A stretch of DNA of 31,528 nt, from NCBI GenBank assembly GCA_964541895.1, contig CAZISM010000059.1, forward strand, positions 1-31,528, in the 5' to 3' direction. This DNA comes from CAZISM01 sp964541895. GTDB lineage: Bacteria; Zhuqueibacterota; Zhuqueibacteria; Residuimicrobiales; Residuimicrobiaceae. Within the stretch, counting starts at the first letter, position 1; every line of letters begins with the position of its first letter. Positions 17,816 to 26,145 of the stretch are shown piece by piece. Made by a program: the position numbers and the translations under genes. The notes beneath the pieces were generated by a model. The model was not told the DNA's origin, searched no databases, and worked only from the letters and a program-made list of their open reading frames with translations.

Positions 17816-17894
17816 GTATGCCCTGATGCGGTCAAGCCGCATTAAATAAAGTTTTCGGCTGCGGATGGATGCCCCCAAAAAATTCGTCATACCT

Positions 17895-17920
17895 TAAGGG
17901 GCGACCTGCGTCGCCCCTTA
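17895..17920. terminator. Strong hairpin just after the OPT transporter stop
   Basis: A perfect 10-bp stem (17895-17904 and 17911-17920) with a 6-base loop begins one base after the stop codon of the minus-strand transporter. The T-rich run lies on the plus-strand side (17921-17930); on the minus strand a T-run appears only after about ten further bases. A role as transcription end or 3' stabiliser is likely, but it is not a classical terminator for that strand. Confidence 0.5.
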
Positions 17921-17921
17921 T

Positions 17922-19898
17922 TTATTTTTTCGCATCAATGATGAAAAAGACGCAGAGTGCCGAGAACGCAACCAGCGCCAGCAACTGGCCGTTGAGACTT
18001 TCCGCCCAATGTACGGTGAGAATCGGCTGTATGACGTTGATTTTGTCAAAACCCACATAACGCAGAAACGCAGAGACCACGCCCATGATGGCGCCGCCGG
18101 CGATGAAACCGGAAGCGATCAGGGTGCCTTTTTCCCGGCGTTGATTGTTCACCGCTTCATCTCGGCTGGCGGTGGAGACCAGGTGAGCGATGATGCCGCC
18201 GACCAGAAGCGGGGTGTTCAGTTCCAGCGGAATATACATGCCCAGCGCGAACGCCAGCGGCGGGATGCCGATCATCTGCATCACCAGGGCAAAGAGGGCG
18301 CCGACGCCATAGAGCAGCCAGGGTGCCGGCTGGTTGGACATCAACGGCTTGATGACAGCGGCCATGGCGTTGGCCTGCGGGGCGACCAGCGCGTTCGGTC
18401 CGTCAAAGCCATAAGTTTCGTTCAGCATCATGATGACAAAACCGACGGAAGCGGCGGCCACCAGGGTGCCGAGAAATTTATATTTTTGTTGCTGGATCGG
18501 CGTGTTGCCCAGCCAGTAGCCTATTTTCAGATCTGTGATAAAGCCGCCGGCCATGGACAGAGCGGTACAAACCACGCCGCCGATTATCAGAGCGGAGACC
18601 ATACCGGCCGTGCCGGTCAGGCCGATGCGCACCAGAATGAGCGAGGAGAGGATCAACGTCATCAGCGTCATGCCCGAGACCGGGTTGGTGCCGACGATGG
18701 CGATGGCGCGCGCAGCCACGGTGGTAAACAGAAAAGAGATGATCAGCACGATCAGCAGGCCCACAACGGCCTGCAGCCAGTTATGGACAACGCCGAACTG
18801 GAAAAACAGCAGCACGGCCAGGCTGGTGAGGGCGATAGCGGCTGCGACGATGCCCATGGACAGATCCTTGCCGGTGCGAAGCGACGTCGCGGTGGTGCTG
18901 CGGCCGCGGCCGCTTATCTCCTGCGCCGCCAGCTTGAGGGCGCCGCCGATAATTTTGGAGGAGCGAAGGATGCCGATGATGCCGGCACAGGCGATGCCGC
19001 CGATACCGATGTGACGCACATAGGTGAAAAAGATCTGTTCCGCGGTCATGCTGCTGATCAACGCCGTGGTATTGCCCAGGGGCGCCGTCAGTCCCTGGCC
19101 GAAATAGTGCACCAGCGGCACCAGCAGAAACCAGGAAACGAACGAGCCGGCGGTGATGATGGCCGAATATTTCAATCCGATAATATAGCCAAGGCCCAGA
19201 ACCGCGGCGCCGACGTTGATGCGGAAAACCAGCCGCCATTTGTCGGCGATGTCGCTGAGAAACGGCACGGCGCGGGTGGTGAACACTTCGCTCCACCACG
19301 AAAAGGTGCCGATGATGAAATCATAGAGGCCGCCCACCAGCATCGCTTTCAGCAGCACGCGGGCCTGGTCGCCGCCGGCCTCCCCGGCCACCAGCACCTC
19401 GGTGGTGGCGGTGGCTTCGGGAAACGGAAACTGACCGTGCATTTCCTGGACAAAGTATTTGCGAAACGGAATGAGAAAGAGAATGCCGAGAAAGCCGCCG
19501 AACAGGGAAGCGAGAAAGATCTGGTAAAAGTGCGCTTCCAGTTTGAGGATATAGATCGCCGGGATGGTAAAGATGGCGCCGGCGACGATAACGCCGGAGG
19601 CCGCGCCGATGGATTGAATGATGACGTTTTCCAGCAAGGCGTCTTTGCGTTTGAGAAAGGCGGAAGAGCCGACGGCGAGAATGGCGATGGGGATGGCGGC
19701 TTCAAACACCTGTCCGATTTTCAGTCCGAGATACGCGGCCGCCATGGAAAAGACGGCGGCATAAAACAGCCCCCAGAGCAGGGAGTAGCGTGAAACTTCC
19801 CGCAGAGGGCGTTCCGCCGGAACCACCGGCTGATAGATCTCACCTTCCTGCAAAGTCCGATATGCATTTTCCGGCAATGTGCGTTTGCTGGTGTCCAT
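17922..19898 (-). CDS. OPT family oligopeptide transporter
   Basis: A 658-residue polytopic membrane protein of the oligopeptide transporter (OPT) family, with about 14-16 hydrophobic segments. Family marks include SLLWGLFYAAVFSMAAAYLGLKIGQVFEAAIPIAIL near the start, GQFPFPEATATTEVLVAGE in the first third, and IPPLAFALGMYIPLELNTPLLVGG near the end. Such carriers import small peptides (or metal chelates in the YSL branch) driven by protons. The start at 19898 is set by AGGAGAAGG immediately upstream; the open frame extends to 20015 but without support. A promoter-like element is visible at 19931-19959. With the S46 dipeptidyl-peptidase encoded elsewhere in the window, uptake of di- or tripeptides is a reasonable inference. 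The gene stands alone and is divergent from a lipoprotein gene. Confidence 0.94.
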   Translation of the reverse strand: MDTSKRTLPENAYRTLQEGEIYQPVVPAERPLREVSRYSLLWGLFYAAVFSMAAAYLGLKIGQVFEAAIPIAILAVGSSAFLKRKDALLENVIIQSIGAASGVIVAGAIFTIPAIYILKLEAHFYQIFLASLFGGFLGILFLIPFRKYFVQEMHGQFPFPEATATTEVLVAGEAGGDQARVLLKAMLVGGLYDFIIGTFSWWSEVFTTRAVPFLSDIADKWRLVFRINVGAAVLGLGYIIGLKYSAIITAGSFVSWFLLVPLVHYFGQGLTAPLGNTTALISSMTAEQIFFTYVRHIGIGGIACAGIIGILRSSKIIGGALKLAAQEISGRGRSTTATSLRTGKDLSMGIVAAAIALTSLAVLLFFQFGVVHNWLQAVVGLLIVLIISFLFTTVAARAIAIVGTNPVSGMTLMTLILSSLILVRIGLTGTAGMVSALIIGGVVCTALSMAGGFITDLKIGYWLGNTPIQQQKYKFLGTLVAAASVGFVIMMLNETYGFDGPNALVAPQANAMAAVIKPLMSNQPAPWLLYGVGALFALVMQMIGIPPLAFALGMYIPLELNTPLLVGGIIAHLVSTASRDEAVNNQRREKGTLIASGFIAGGAIMGVVSAFLRYVGFDKINVIQPILTVHWAESLNGQLLALVAFSALCVFFIIDAKK

Positions 19899-19930
19899 AC
19901 CTTCTCCTGAGTTACTGGTTGTCAGTCGAA

Positions 19931-19959
19931 AATATAGATATTCGGCGATGAACATGCAA
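19931..19959 (-). promoter_or_regulatory. Candidate sigma-70-type promoter of the OPT gene
   Basis: On the minus strand TTGCAT and TATATT are separated by exactly 17 bases, with TATATT 32 bases before the ATG at 19898. The -10 box matches five of six consensus bases, the -35 only three, so this is a modest call. Confidence 0.4.
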
Positions 19960-20060
19960 GCGGAAAGTGGGCGGCGTCGGCCTCCTGTTTTAGAAATTTC
20001 CTTTCGAAAAAACACGGAAAAAGTTTATATTGGGTGCGGCGTAAAAAGGAGAAACCTGTT

Positions 20061-20762
20061 TTGAAGCGTTACAGCCTAATCAGTCTGTTGATCGTTTTGG
20101 CCTGTCGGCCCTCACTTAAAGAGGTCCGGCAGGAGAATGTCAGCTTTGCCGGCGCGGACGGGCAACCGTACCGGGCCATCCTCTACACCCATATGGATCG
20201 ATCCATGGAGGGGGGCGTGATCGTCTGTCCGGCGCGCGCCGCTGAGGCCGGCCGATGGAGCGCGACGGCGATGCGCATGACCTGGCAGCATTATGCGGTG
20301 CTGCATCAGGTGCAAACCGCCGCTGGCGATTCCATCGTCGGCCTGCAGCAGGGAGCGCTGGCGATACAGGCCGGGCAGGCCTTTCTGCGTCAGCGGTTTC
20401 CGAAATTAAAATTGGGCGTTGTTGGCAGCGGCGCCGCGGCGTGGAGCGGTGTGCGCGCCGGCGTCCTGGATACGACCCTGGCGGCGGCGGTGCTGATGGC
20501 GCCGTCCTGGCCGGCGCCGGTGGATGAAAAAGAGCTCTCGCTCTGGCAGGGAAGACCGCTGCTGCTCATTGCCCCGCAACACGATCCGCAGCAACCGGCC
20601 CACGCCATCGAGGCGTTTTATCAAACCGTTCCGGATCCGAAAAAGATGGTTTGGCTGGCGACCGATCGCAGCGATGCCGGTCTGCTGGATACTCATTTTG
20701 AACCGATCGTGCGGCGGGTGTCGGTGTTGCTGTTCGACCGTTGGTTGCGCGGCAAGAACTGA
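20061..20762 (+). CDS. Lipoprotein with degenerate alpha/beta-hydrolase fold
   Basis: A 233-residue protein starting at TTG 20061, preceded by AAAAAGGAG (20043-20051). Its N-terminus MKRYSLISLLIVLAC has a lipobox with Cys15, so it is predicted to be lipid-anchored. The rest has the order of a dienelactone-hydrolase/serine-aminopeptidase-like fold: strand GGVIVCPARAAE, the nucleophile-elbow region LGVVGSGAAAW (119-128), LLLIAPQHDPQQPA with the acid Asp175, and LDTHFEPIV with His212. The elbow reads G-S-G-A-A instead of G-x-S-x-G, so the expected nucleophile position is Gly124 and only a shifted Ser123 is near. It may be non-catalytic. It is divergent from the OPT gene and convergent with the regulator. 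Function unknown. Confidence 0.72.
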   Translation: MKRYSLISLLIVLACRPSLKEVRQENVSFAGADGQPYRAILYTHMDRSMEGGVIVCPARAAEAGRWSATAMRMTWQHYAVLHQVQTAAGDSIVGLQQGALAIQAGQAFLRQRFPKLKLGVVGSGAAAWSGVRAGVLDTTLAAAVLMAPSWPAPVDEKELSLWQGRPLLLIAPQHDPQQPAHAIEAFYQTVPDPKKMVWLATDRSDAGLLDTHFEPIVRRVSVLLFDRWLRGKN

Positions 20763-20878
20763 GCGGGACAGGCATAAAAAAAGTGGAGTATCATCAAGGA
20801 CTGTTTGGGGTGTTTTCAGCAACACCGAAGCCGAAATTGTTCGGCTGCTTCATTTGCCTTGATACGACTCCACTGAAA

Positions 20879-20899
20879 CCTGCCGGGCAGGCCGGCAGG
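20879..20899. repeat. Hairpin of CCTGCC/GGCAGG type between convergent genes
   Basis: A 7-bp perfect stem (cctgccg at 20879-20885, cggcagg at 20893-20899) with a 7-base loop lies in the convergent gap between the lipoprotein and regulator genes. No T-run follows on either strand. The arms match the hairpin at 2147-2162. Confidence 0.5.
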
Positions 20900-20921
20900 G
20901 TCTTACGCTTTCATCGTCTGC

Positions 20922-22346
20922 TTACTTTGAAACGCTTTCCGCCACCTCGGCAGCCTGTGAGCGGGTGCTGCGCAGGGTCTCGGATTTGATTTTGTGTTTT
21001 TTGATTTTCAAATGCAAATTCTGCCGCGGCATGCCGGCCAGCCGGGCGGCTTTGGAAATGTTGCCGTTGGTCTGCAGCAGGAGCTTGGTGATATACTCTT
21101 TCTCGAAAAGATCTTTGGCTTCGGCATAGGCGAACAGCGGCAGATTTTCCAGAAAGCTGATTTCCGGAGTCTCCAGATAATCGGCGGGCAGTTCTTCCGG
21201 CCCGATCCAGTCGGAATCGGACAGCGCCACCAGTCGCTCGATGATGTTTTCCAGCTCGCGGACGTTGCCGCGCCAAGATTGTCGTTTGAGAATTTCAATC
21301 GTTTCCGGTTTAAGATAAACCCCCAGGTGGTTGTGCTTTTTGGAATAGAGATGGACGAAATGGCGGATCAACAGGGGAATATCCTCCACCCGCTCACGCA
21401 GAGGTAAGACGCGGATGGTGATGACGTTGAGACGGAAGTACAAGTCCTCTCGGAAAATACCTTCCTTGATGAGTTTGGTCAGATCACGATTGGTGGCGGC
21501 GATGATACGTGCGCTGGTGGTAAGCAGTTCGCTGCCGCCGATGCGACGGAACTGCTTGTCCTGCAGCACGCGCAACAGCTTGACCTGGAAGGAGGGCGTG
21601 GTGTCGCCGATTTCATCGAGAAAGATGGTGCCTTTGTCGGCAATTTCGAAATAGCCCTTGTGGGTCCGGTAGGCGCCGGTGAACGATCCCTTTTCGTGGC
21701 CGAACAGCGTGCTCTCCAGCAGGGTGTCGGGAATGCCGCCGCAATGCACGGCGAGGAAATTGTTGTAGCGGTGCGGACTGAGCGCGTGCACCATGCGGGC
21801 GACCACCTCTTTACCGGTGCCGGTTTCGCCGGTGATCAAAATCGTAGAGTCCAGCGGCGCAACTTTTTGCACAAGTTTTTTCAGATCCGAGATGACGCGG
21901 CCGGAGCCGACCATCGGATAGCTTTCGTTGATCAATTGCTCCACTTCACGCTGCACGTTGATGATGTTTTTCTCCGGCACCTGGTGGCGGAACTGGCTCT
22001 CCACATATTGCAGCGTATCGTTCGGGTCTTTGATCGGTTTTTCGATATACCCGTTGACCCCGTTCTTTATGCACTCTACCAGTTCGCTGGCATCGAGACG
22101 CCCCATGAAGATCAGGACAAAGTCGTCCCGGAACGATTTGATCTCCGCTATGATGTGGGGTAGCTCGTCTTTGATCAGGGCCACCTCCACAATGGCGCCG
22201 TCAAAGGCGGCGGATTCGCGCAACAGCTTGATGCCCTGGTCCAAATGATCGGCACTCGTTATTTCATGACCGGCGGCGCTGAATACCTTGTCGAATATTT
22301 TTCGAATGCTTTCATCCGGATCAATGACAAGAAGTGTTTTTTTCAT
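20922..22346 (-). CDS. Sigma-54-dependent NtrC-family regulator with atypical receiver
   Basis: A 474-residue transcription activator. Domains in order: receiver (1-115), AAA+ sigma-54 interaction domain (about 145-380), Fis-type HTH (about 415-460). The AAA+ part has Walker A GETGTGKE, the sigma-54 contact loop GSFTGA, Walker B GTIFLDEIGD and the arginine-finger region FREDLYFRLNV. The HTH reads NGNISKAARLAGMPRQNLHLKIKK. The receiver retains Asp9 and Lys103, but the phospho-acceptor position (Asp54 in NtrC) is Glu54 in DGAIVEVAL. The second acidic-pocket residue is Pro10 and the usual Thr82 is Gly82. It is therefore unlikely to be switched by normal Asp phosphorylation. No histidine kinase is adjacent. 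AGAGGGA lies upstream of ATG 22346. Its targets are not known. Confidence 0.95.
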   Translation of the reverse strand: MKKTLLVIDPDESIRKIFDKVFSAAGHEITSADHLDQGIKLLRESAAFDGAIVEVALIKDELPHIIAEIKSFRDDFVLIFMGRLDASELVECIKNGVNGYIEKPIKDPNDTLQYVESQFRHQVPEKNIINVQREVEQLINESYPMVGSGRVISDLKKLVQKVAPLDSTILITGETGTGKEVVARMVHALSPHRYNNFLAVHCGGIPDTLLESTLFGHEKGSFTGAYRTHKGYFEIADKGTIFLDEIGDTTPSFQVKLLRVLQDKQFRRIGGSELLTTSARIIAATNRDLTKLIKEGIFREDLYFRLNVITIRVLPLRERVEDIPLLIRHFVHLYSKKHNHLGVYLKPETIEILKRQSWRGNVRELENIIERLVALSDSDWIGPEELPADYLETPEISFLENLPLFAYAEAKDLFEKEYITKLLLQTNGNISKAARLAGMPRQNLHLKIKKHKIKSETLRSTRSQAAEVAESVSK

Positions 22347-22368
22347 ATCGTTTCCCTCTGCTCGAAAT

Positions 22369-22380
22369 ATACGCGCGTAT
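22369..22380. promoter_or_regulatory. 12-bp perfect palindrome upstream of the sigma-54 regulator
   Basis: atacgcgcgtat is self-complementary and lies 22 bases before the regulator's start codon. Its minus-strand end overlaps a TATATT that could be a -10 box. It is a candidate operator, perhaps for autoregulation, but a single site of this length could be chance. The rest of the 278-base divergent gap to sbcD shows no clear promoter or small gene. Confidence 0.3.
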
Positions 22381-22624
22381 GTCTTGCGACACATCCATAC
22401 GCCAAAGACTTAAGCAAAAGGTATGCCTGAACCCTGGATGAAAGGTGGATGTTTTTCATTTTTTCCTCCGCGTAAATGTAATAAAAATAGTTAACACTTT
22501 GAAGCATTTTTTCTCAAAGGAACGATTTTTTTTATTCAGCGGCAAAACACATTTTATTGTTCCGTGCATGCCACACTTGCAAGCGATTCTGGAAGCCAAT
22601 GTCACAATATAGGTACGAAACAGC

Positions 22625-23731
22625 ATGCGGTTGATCCATTTTTCAGACACCCATCTTGGTTTTTCCGAGTATTACAAAATCGATCCGGCTACCGGAGTCA
22701 ATCAGCGCGAACAGGATTTTTACGACGCCTGGGAGCAGGTCGTGACCGGCATCCTGGCACGGCAGCCTGATCTGGTCGTGCATGGCGGCGACCTGTTTCA
22801 TTCGCCCCGGCCGAACAATCGCGCTATTCGCGTAGCTCTGGAAGGGATTCAAAAAATCAGTAACGCCGGAATTCCCATGGCAATAATATCCGGCAATCAC
22901 GAGACGCCGCGCATCCGGACAACCGGCTCCATCTTTGAGTCCCTGGCGCTGTTCCCCAATGTATACGTCGCCTATGAAAGCCGCTATCTATGCCACATTA
23001 TCAACAAAGTGGCCGTGCATTGCCTGCCCCATTGTTCTCTCAGCGAAGAGCTGGAGGCCGGCCTGGCGGCGATGGCCAAACCGGCCCAGATCGACCGCCA
23101 TGTGCTGCTGACGCACGGGGCCTGGAGCAGCGGCGGTTATGGCATGGGCGAATTCAATGAACAACGGCTGCCCGACATCGAGGGGCATACCGGTTTGACC
23201 TTTGATTATATCGCCCTCGGGCATTATCATAAACAGATCGATATCAACTCTCACATCAGCTACAGCGGATCGACAGAACGCACCAGCCTGTCGCAAAGCG
23301 GCCATCGCTGCTGTTATCTGGAGGTGGATCTGGCCACAGCCGTGAAAACGGTCCATGCCATTGAGACGCGGCCGATGCTCCGTTTGCCCGCCCTGGATGC
23401 CGGGCAGCTCTCGCTGGCAGAGCTTTATGATCAGGCGCAAACAGCAGCACAAGAGTGTCCTGCCGGCAGTATCGTGCAGTGGAGTGTGGAGAATATCCAG
23501 GAATCGGTTTTTCTGCAGCTGGATGTGCGTCTGGTGGATGAGTGTTTTCAGCACTGTCTGCATCTGGCCAAAGAGTTTACCGTCCATGTTTCGGACACGG
23601 TGCGCCGGCAATGGAGCGAACGATTTGACGCTTTGCCCCATGAATTTGCCCGCTATGTGCACGCCCTGGAAGATCCCGGTGTGGATAAAGCGCGTCTGGT
23701 AGAACTTGGTCAACACTATCTGGCATCATGA
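22625..23731 (+). CDS. sbcD: DNA repair exonuclease SbcD/Mre11-like
   Basis: A 368-residue calcineurin-like metallophosphoesterase, the nuclease subunit of the SbcCD (Mre11-Rad50) complex, which opens hairpins and trims blocked double-strand ends. The five phosphoesterase motifs are visible in order: IHFSDTHLG (start), VVHGGDLFHSPRP, AIISGNHETPR, LLTHGAW and ALGHYHK. The N-terminal metal ligands are intact. The C-terminal third is a less conserved capping domain. ATG 22625 is placed so that the phosphoesterase motif begins at residue 2, as usual for the family. The stop overlaps the start of the next gene (ATGA), so translation with sbcC is coupled. Confidence 0.95.
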   Translation: MRLIHFSDTHLGFSEYYKIDPATGVNQREQDFYDAWEQVVTGILARQPDLVVHGGDLFHSPRPNNRAIRVALEGIQKISNAGIPMAIISGNHETPRIRTTGSIFESLALFPNVYVAYESRYLCHIINKVAVHCLPHCSLSEELEAGLAAMAKPAQIDRHVLLTHGAWSSGGYGMGEFNEQRLPDIEGHTGLTFDYIALGHYHKQIDINSHISYSGSTERTSLSQSGHRCCYLEVDLATAVKTVHAIETRPMLRLPALDAGQLSLAELYDQAQTAAQECPAGSIVQWSVENIQESVFLQLDVRLVDECFQHCLHLAKEFTVHVSDTVRRQWSERFDALPHEFARYVHALEDPGVDKARLVELGQHYLAS

Positions 23732-26130
23732 TCCTCAAACGAATAAAATTGAACAATTATCGCAGATTCCGGTCTCTGGAGCTGGAATTTCCGGAGAACC
23801 TGATCGGAATCATCGGCAAAAACGGCGTCGGCAAATCTTCTCTTATCGAAGCCGTGGGTTGGGCGTTGTACGGCACCCGCATTGTCCGCACCGACAAGCA
23901 GGATATGCGCACGCAGTCGCTGACGGACAGCAGCATGTGCAGCGTCGAGCTTGATTTCAGCTACGGCGGCCAGGATTACCGCATCGTTCGCAAAATCAAG
24001 GGCAAAAACGCTGCGGTCGAAGCCTCGCTGGTCAGGGCCGGGGCCGCGGATCCGGAAGCGGTACAGGAACGGGGGGTGAACGAATATGTCAACAATCTGC
24101 TCAAGCTCGATTATCAATCATTTCTGGTCTCGGTCTTTGCCCGGCAAAAGGAACTGGCGGCGCTCTCTTCCATGCAACCGGAGGAGCGGCGTCGCAGTCT
24201 TGTCCGCCTGATCGGTATTGATGAAATCGACGCGGCCCGCGAGCGGGTGCGACAGGATCGCAAGGAGCAGTCGAAATACCTGGAGGGGTTGCGCGCCGGC
24301 CTGGAAGACCTGTCGGTGCTGGAAAACCGCTGCCACGAGTTGAGCGAAAAAGTTTCCGTTCAGGAAGAGGTGGTGACGCAGCTGGAGGCCGACGTGCAGC
24401 AAAAGCGCAACGCTCTGGCAAACACCAGGAGCCGATTCGAGGCGCTTTCGCAGTTGCGCGATCGCTATCGCGATCTGGAGACCCGGCTGGCGCGGATTCA
24501 ATCGCAGATTCAGGAGACGGAACGGACGTTGACCAGGGTGGAGCAGGAGCAGCCGATCATCGAAGCAGCGGAACAGGAATGGCGATTGTTGCAACCGCGT
24601 CTGGCTGAGCTCGAGTCCCTTCGTACGGCGTTATCGGAATGGGATCAGAAAGCGTTGCAGCATGCCCGCAAGGAAACGCTCGCACAGAATCTGGCCCAGA
24701 TGCAGCATCTGCTCAGCGGTATGGAAGAGAGGGAACGCGAACTGGATGCTGCGCTAGCCCAGAGCCATGAGCTGGACGAGAAATGGACGGCCGGCGAAAA
24801 GCGGATGGCTGAACTGGAACAGGAGGGTGAGGCTTTGCGCGCTCTGCTGACCCAATATTCCGGCCTGGTCGAATCGAGCAAACGCAACGGCCTGGAATGG
24901 ACGGAAAAACGGCAGACGCTGCAGAAACTCGGCCCGCAGGGGAAATGCCCCACCTGCACGCAGCCTTTGCAGGATCACTACCAGGACGCCATGGCAGAGA
25001 TTGACGCCAGGATCTCGAGCCTGCGGGAGGAGTATAAAAAAAGCAAGAGCAGCGAATCCGCGGTGCAGCAGCAGCTGCAGGAATGGGACAAGGCGTATCG
25101 TGCCGGCCGCCAGGAGAAAGAATCTGTGATTAAAGGTCTGGCGGGTCTACGGCAAGTGGACAAACAGCTGCAGGTGTTGCGGCAGGAGAAACAGGGCGTA
25201 CAGAACAATGTAACGCAGATCAACGGACAGTGGCAGACGCTGGCGGAGGTAACGTACGATCCGGTTCAACATCAGCGGCTGCAGCAGCAGTTCAAAGAGT
25301 TTCAAAAGCTGGAACAGAAAGCGGGGCAATTACAGGAACGCATCAGCCGCAAAGCGAGCGTGGCTGAAGAAATTGTGCACGTGCAGGCCATGCTGGAAAC
25401 TTTGCGAAGCTCCATGCGCGACCTGGCCGGCGATCAAAGCGCTCTGCAGTTTAAGGAAGAGGATTATCTTGCGGCCAAAAAAGAGATAGATCAACAGGGG
25501 CGAATGGTGGAACAGGCGCAGGGCGAATTGATGCGGGCGCGGGAACAGGCGGCCGCGAACCGCCAGGACCTGCAGTCGGCTCAGGAAGCGATCGCCGCCC
25601 ACAGGGAGAGACGCGCTCAAATCGACACGCTGCAGGAGAGCATCCACCTGCTGGATCTGCTGGATGTGCATTTCAGCCGATTTCGCCTCGAGCTGGCCGG
25701 CCGGATCAGACCGCTGTTGGCCCATCGCGCCTCGGATCTGCTGGCCATGACCAGCAGCGGCCGCTATCAGCGGCTGGACCTGGATGAGGATTACAACATC
25801 CACGTCTATGACGGCAACAGAGCCTTTGCCATAGATCGTTTTTCAGGAGGCGAACAGGATCTGGTCAATCTCTGCCTGCGCATCGCCATCAGTCAGATCG
25901 TTGCGGAACGCAGCGGCGGCGCACCGATCAATTTTATCGTCCTGGACGAGGTCTTTGCGTCGCAGGATGAGGAGCGCAAGCAGCTGATCCTGTCGGCGCT
26001 GGCACGCCTGTCGACGCAATTCCGGCAAATGTTCATGATCACCCATGTTGAGGCCATTCGCGATGCGCTGCCGGTGATTCTTCACATCCACTATGCGGAC
26101 GAGCACACCAGCGAAGCGGCCTGGGTCTGA
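23728..26130 (+). CDS. sbcC: SMC-like ATPase SbcC/Rad50
   Basis: An 800-residue ATPase partner of SbcD. The N-terminus MILKRIKLNNYRRFRSLELEF leads to Walker A GKNGVGKSS, with a Q-loop at VSVFARQKELAALS. Two long coiled coils (about 160-395 and 420-640) flank the zinc hook CPTC (Cys407, Cys410), which dimerises the arms. The C-terminal lobe has signature FSGGEQDLVNL, Walker B INFIVLDEVFASQD and the switch His in MITHVEAI. It is shorter than E. coli SbcC (over 1000 residues) and closer to Rad50-type lengths. It overlaps sbcD by four bases and ends 15 bases from a convergent gene, leaving almost no room for a terminator. Confidence 0.96.
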   Translation: MILKRIKLNNYRRFRSLELEFPENLIGIIGKNGVGKSSLIEAVGWALYGTRIVRTDKQDMRTQSLTDSSMCSVELDFSYGGQDYRIVRKIKGKNAAVEASLVRAGAADPEAVQERGVNEYVNNLLKLDYQSFLVSVFARQKELAALSSMQPEERRRSLVRLIGIDEIDAARERVRQDRKEQSKYLEGLRAGLEDLSVLENRCHELSEKVSVQEEVVTQLEADVQQKRNALANTRSRFEALSQLRDRYRDLETRLARIQSQIQETERTLTRVEQEQPIIEAAEQEWRLLQPRLAELESLRTALSEWDQKALQHARKETLAQNLAQMQHLLSGMEERERELDAALAQSHELDEKWTAGEKRMAELEQEGEALRALLTQYSGLVESSKRNGLEWTEKRQTLQKLGPQGKCPTCTQPLQDHYQDAMAEIDARISSLREEYKKSKSSESAVQQQLQEWDKAYRAGRQEKESVIKGLAGLRQVDKQLQVLRQEKQGVQNNVTQINGQWQTLAEVTYDPVQHQRLQQQFKEFQKLEQKAGQLQERISRKASVAEEIVHVQAMLETLRSSMRDLAGDQSALQFKEEDYLAAKKEIDQQGRMVEQAQGELMRAREQAAANRQDLQSAQEAIAAHRERRAQIDTLQESIHLLDLLDVHFSRFRLELAGRIRPLLAHRASDLLAMTSSGRYQRLDLDEDYNIHVYDGNRAFAIDRFSGGEQDLVNLCLRIAISQIVAERSGGAPINFIVLDEVFASQDEERKQLILSALARLSTQFRQMFMITHVEAIRDALPVILHIHYADEHTSEAAWV

Positions 26131-26145
26131 ACGTTTTGCCGGCTG

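Noticed and set aside
18009..19793. Plus-strand 594-codon open frame opposite the OPT transporter
   Set aside because: It is rich in Gly, Asp, His and Gln, as expected from the reverse complement of membrane-helix codons; the opposite frame has clear OPT motifs.
22395..22624. Sigma-54 promoter or small gene in the gap between the regulator and sbcD
   Set aside because: No TGGCAC-N5-TTGC-like site was found on either strand, and the short frames present have no Shine-Dalgarno or protein-like composition.
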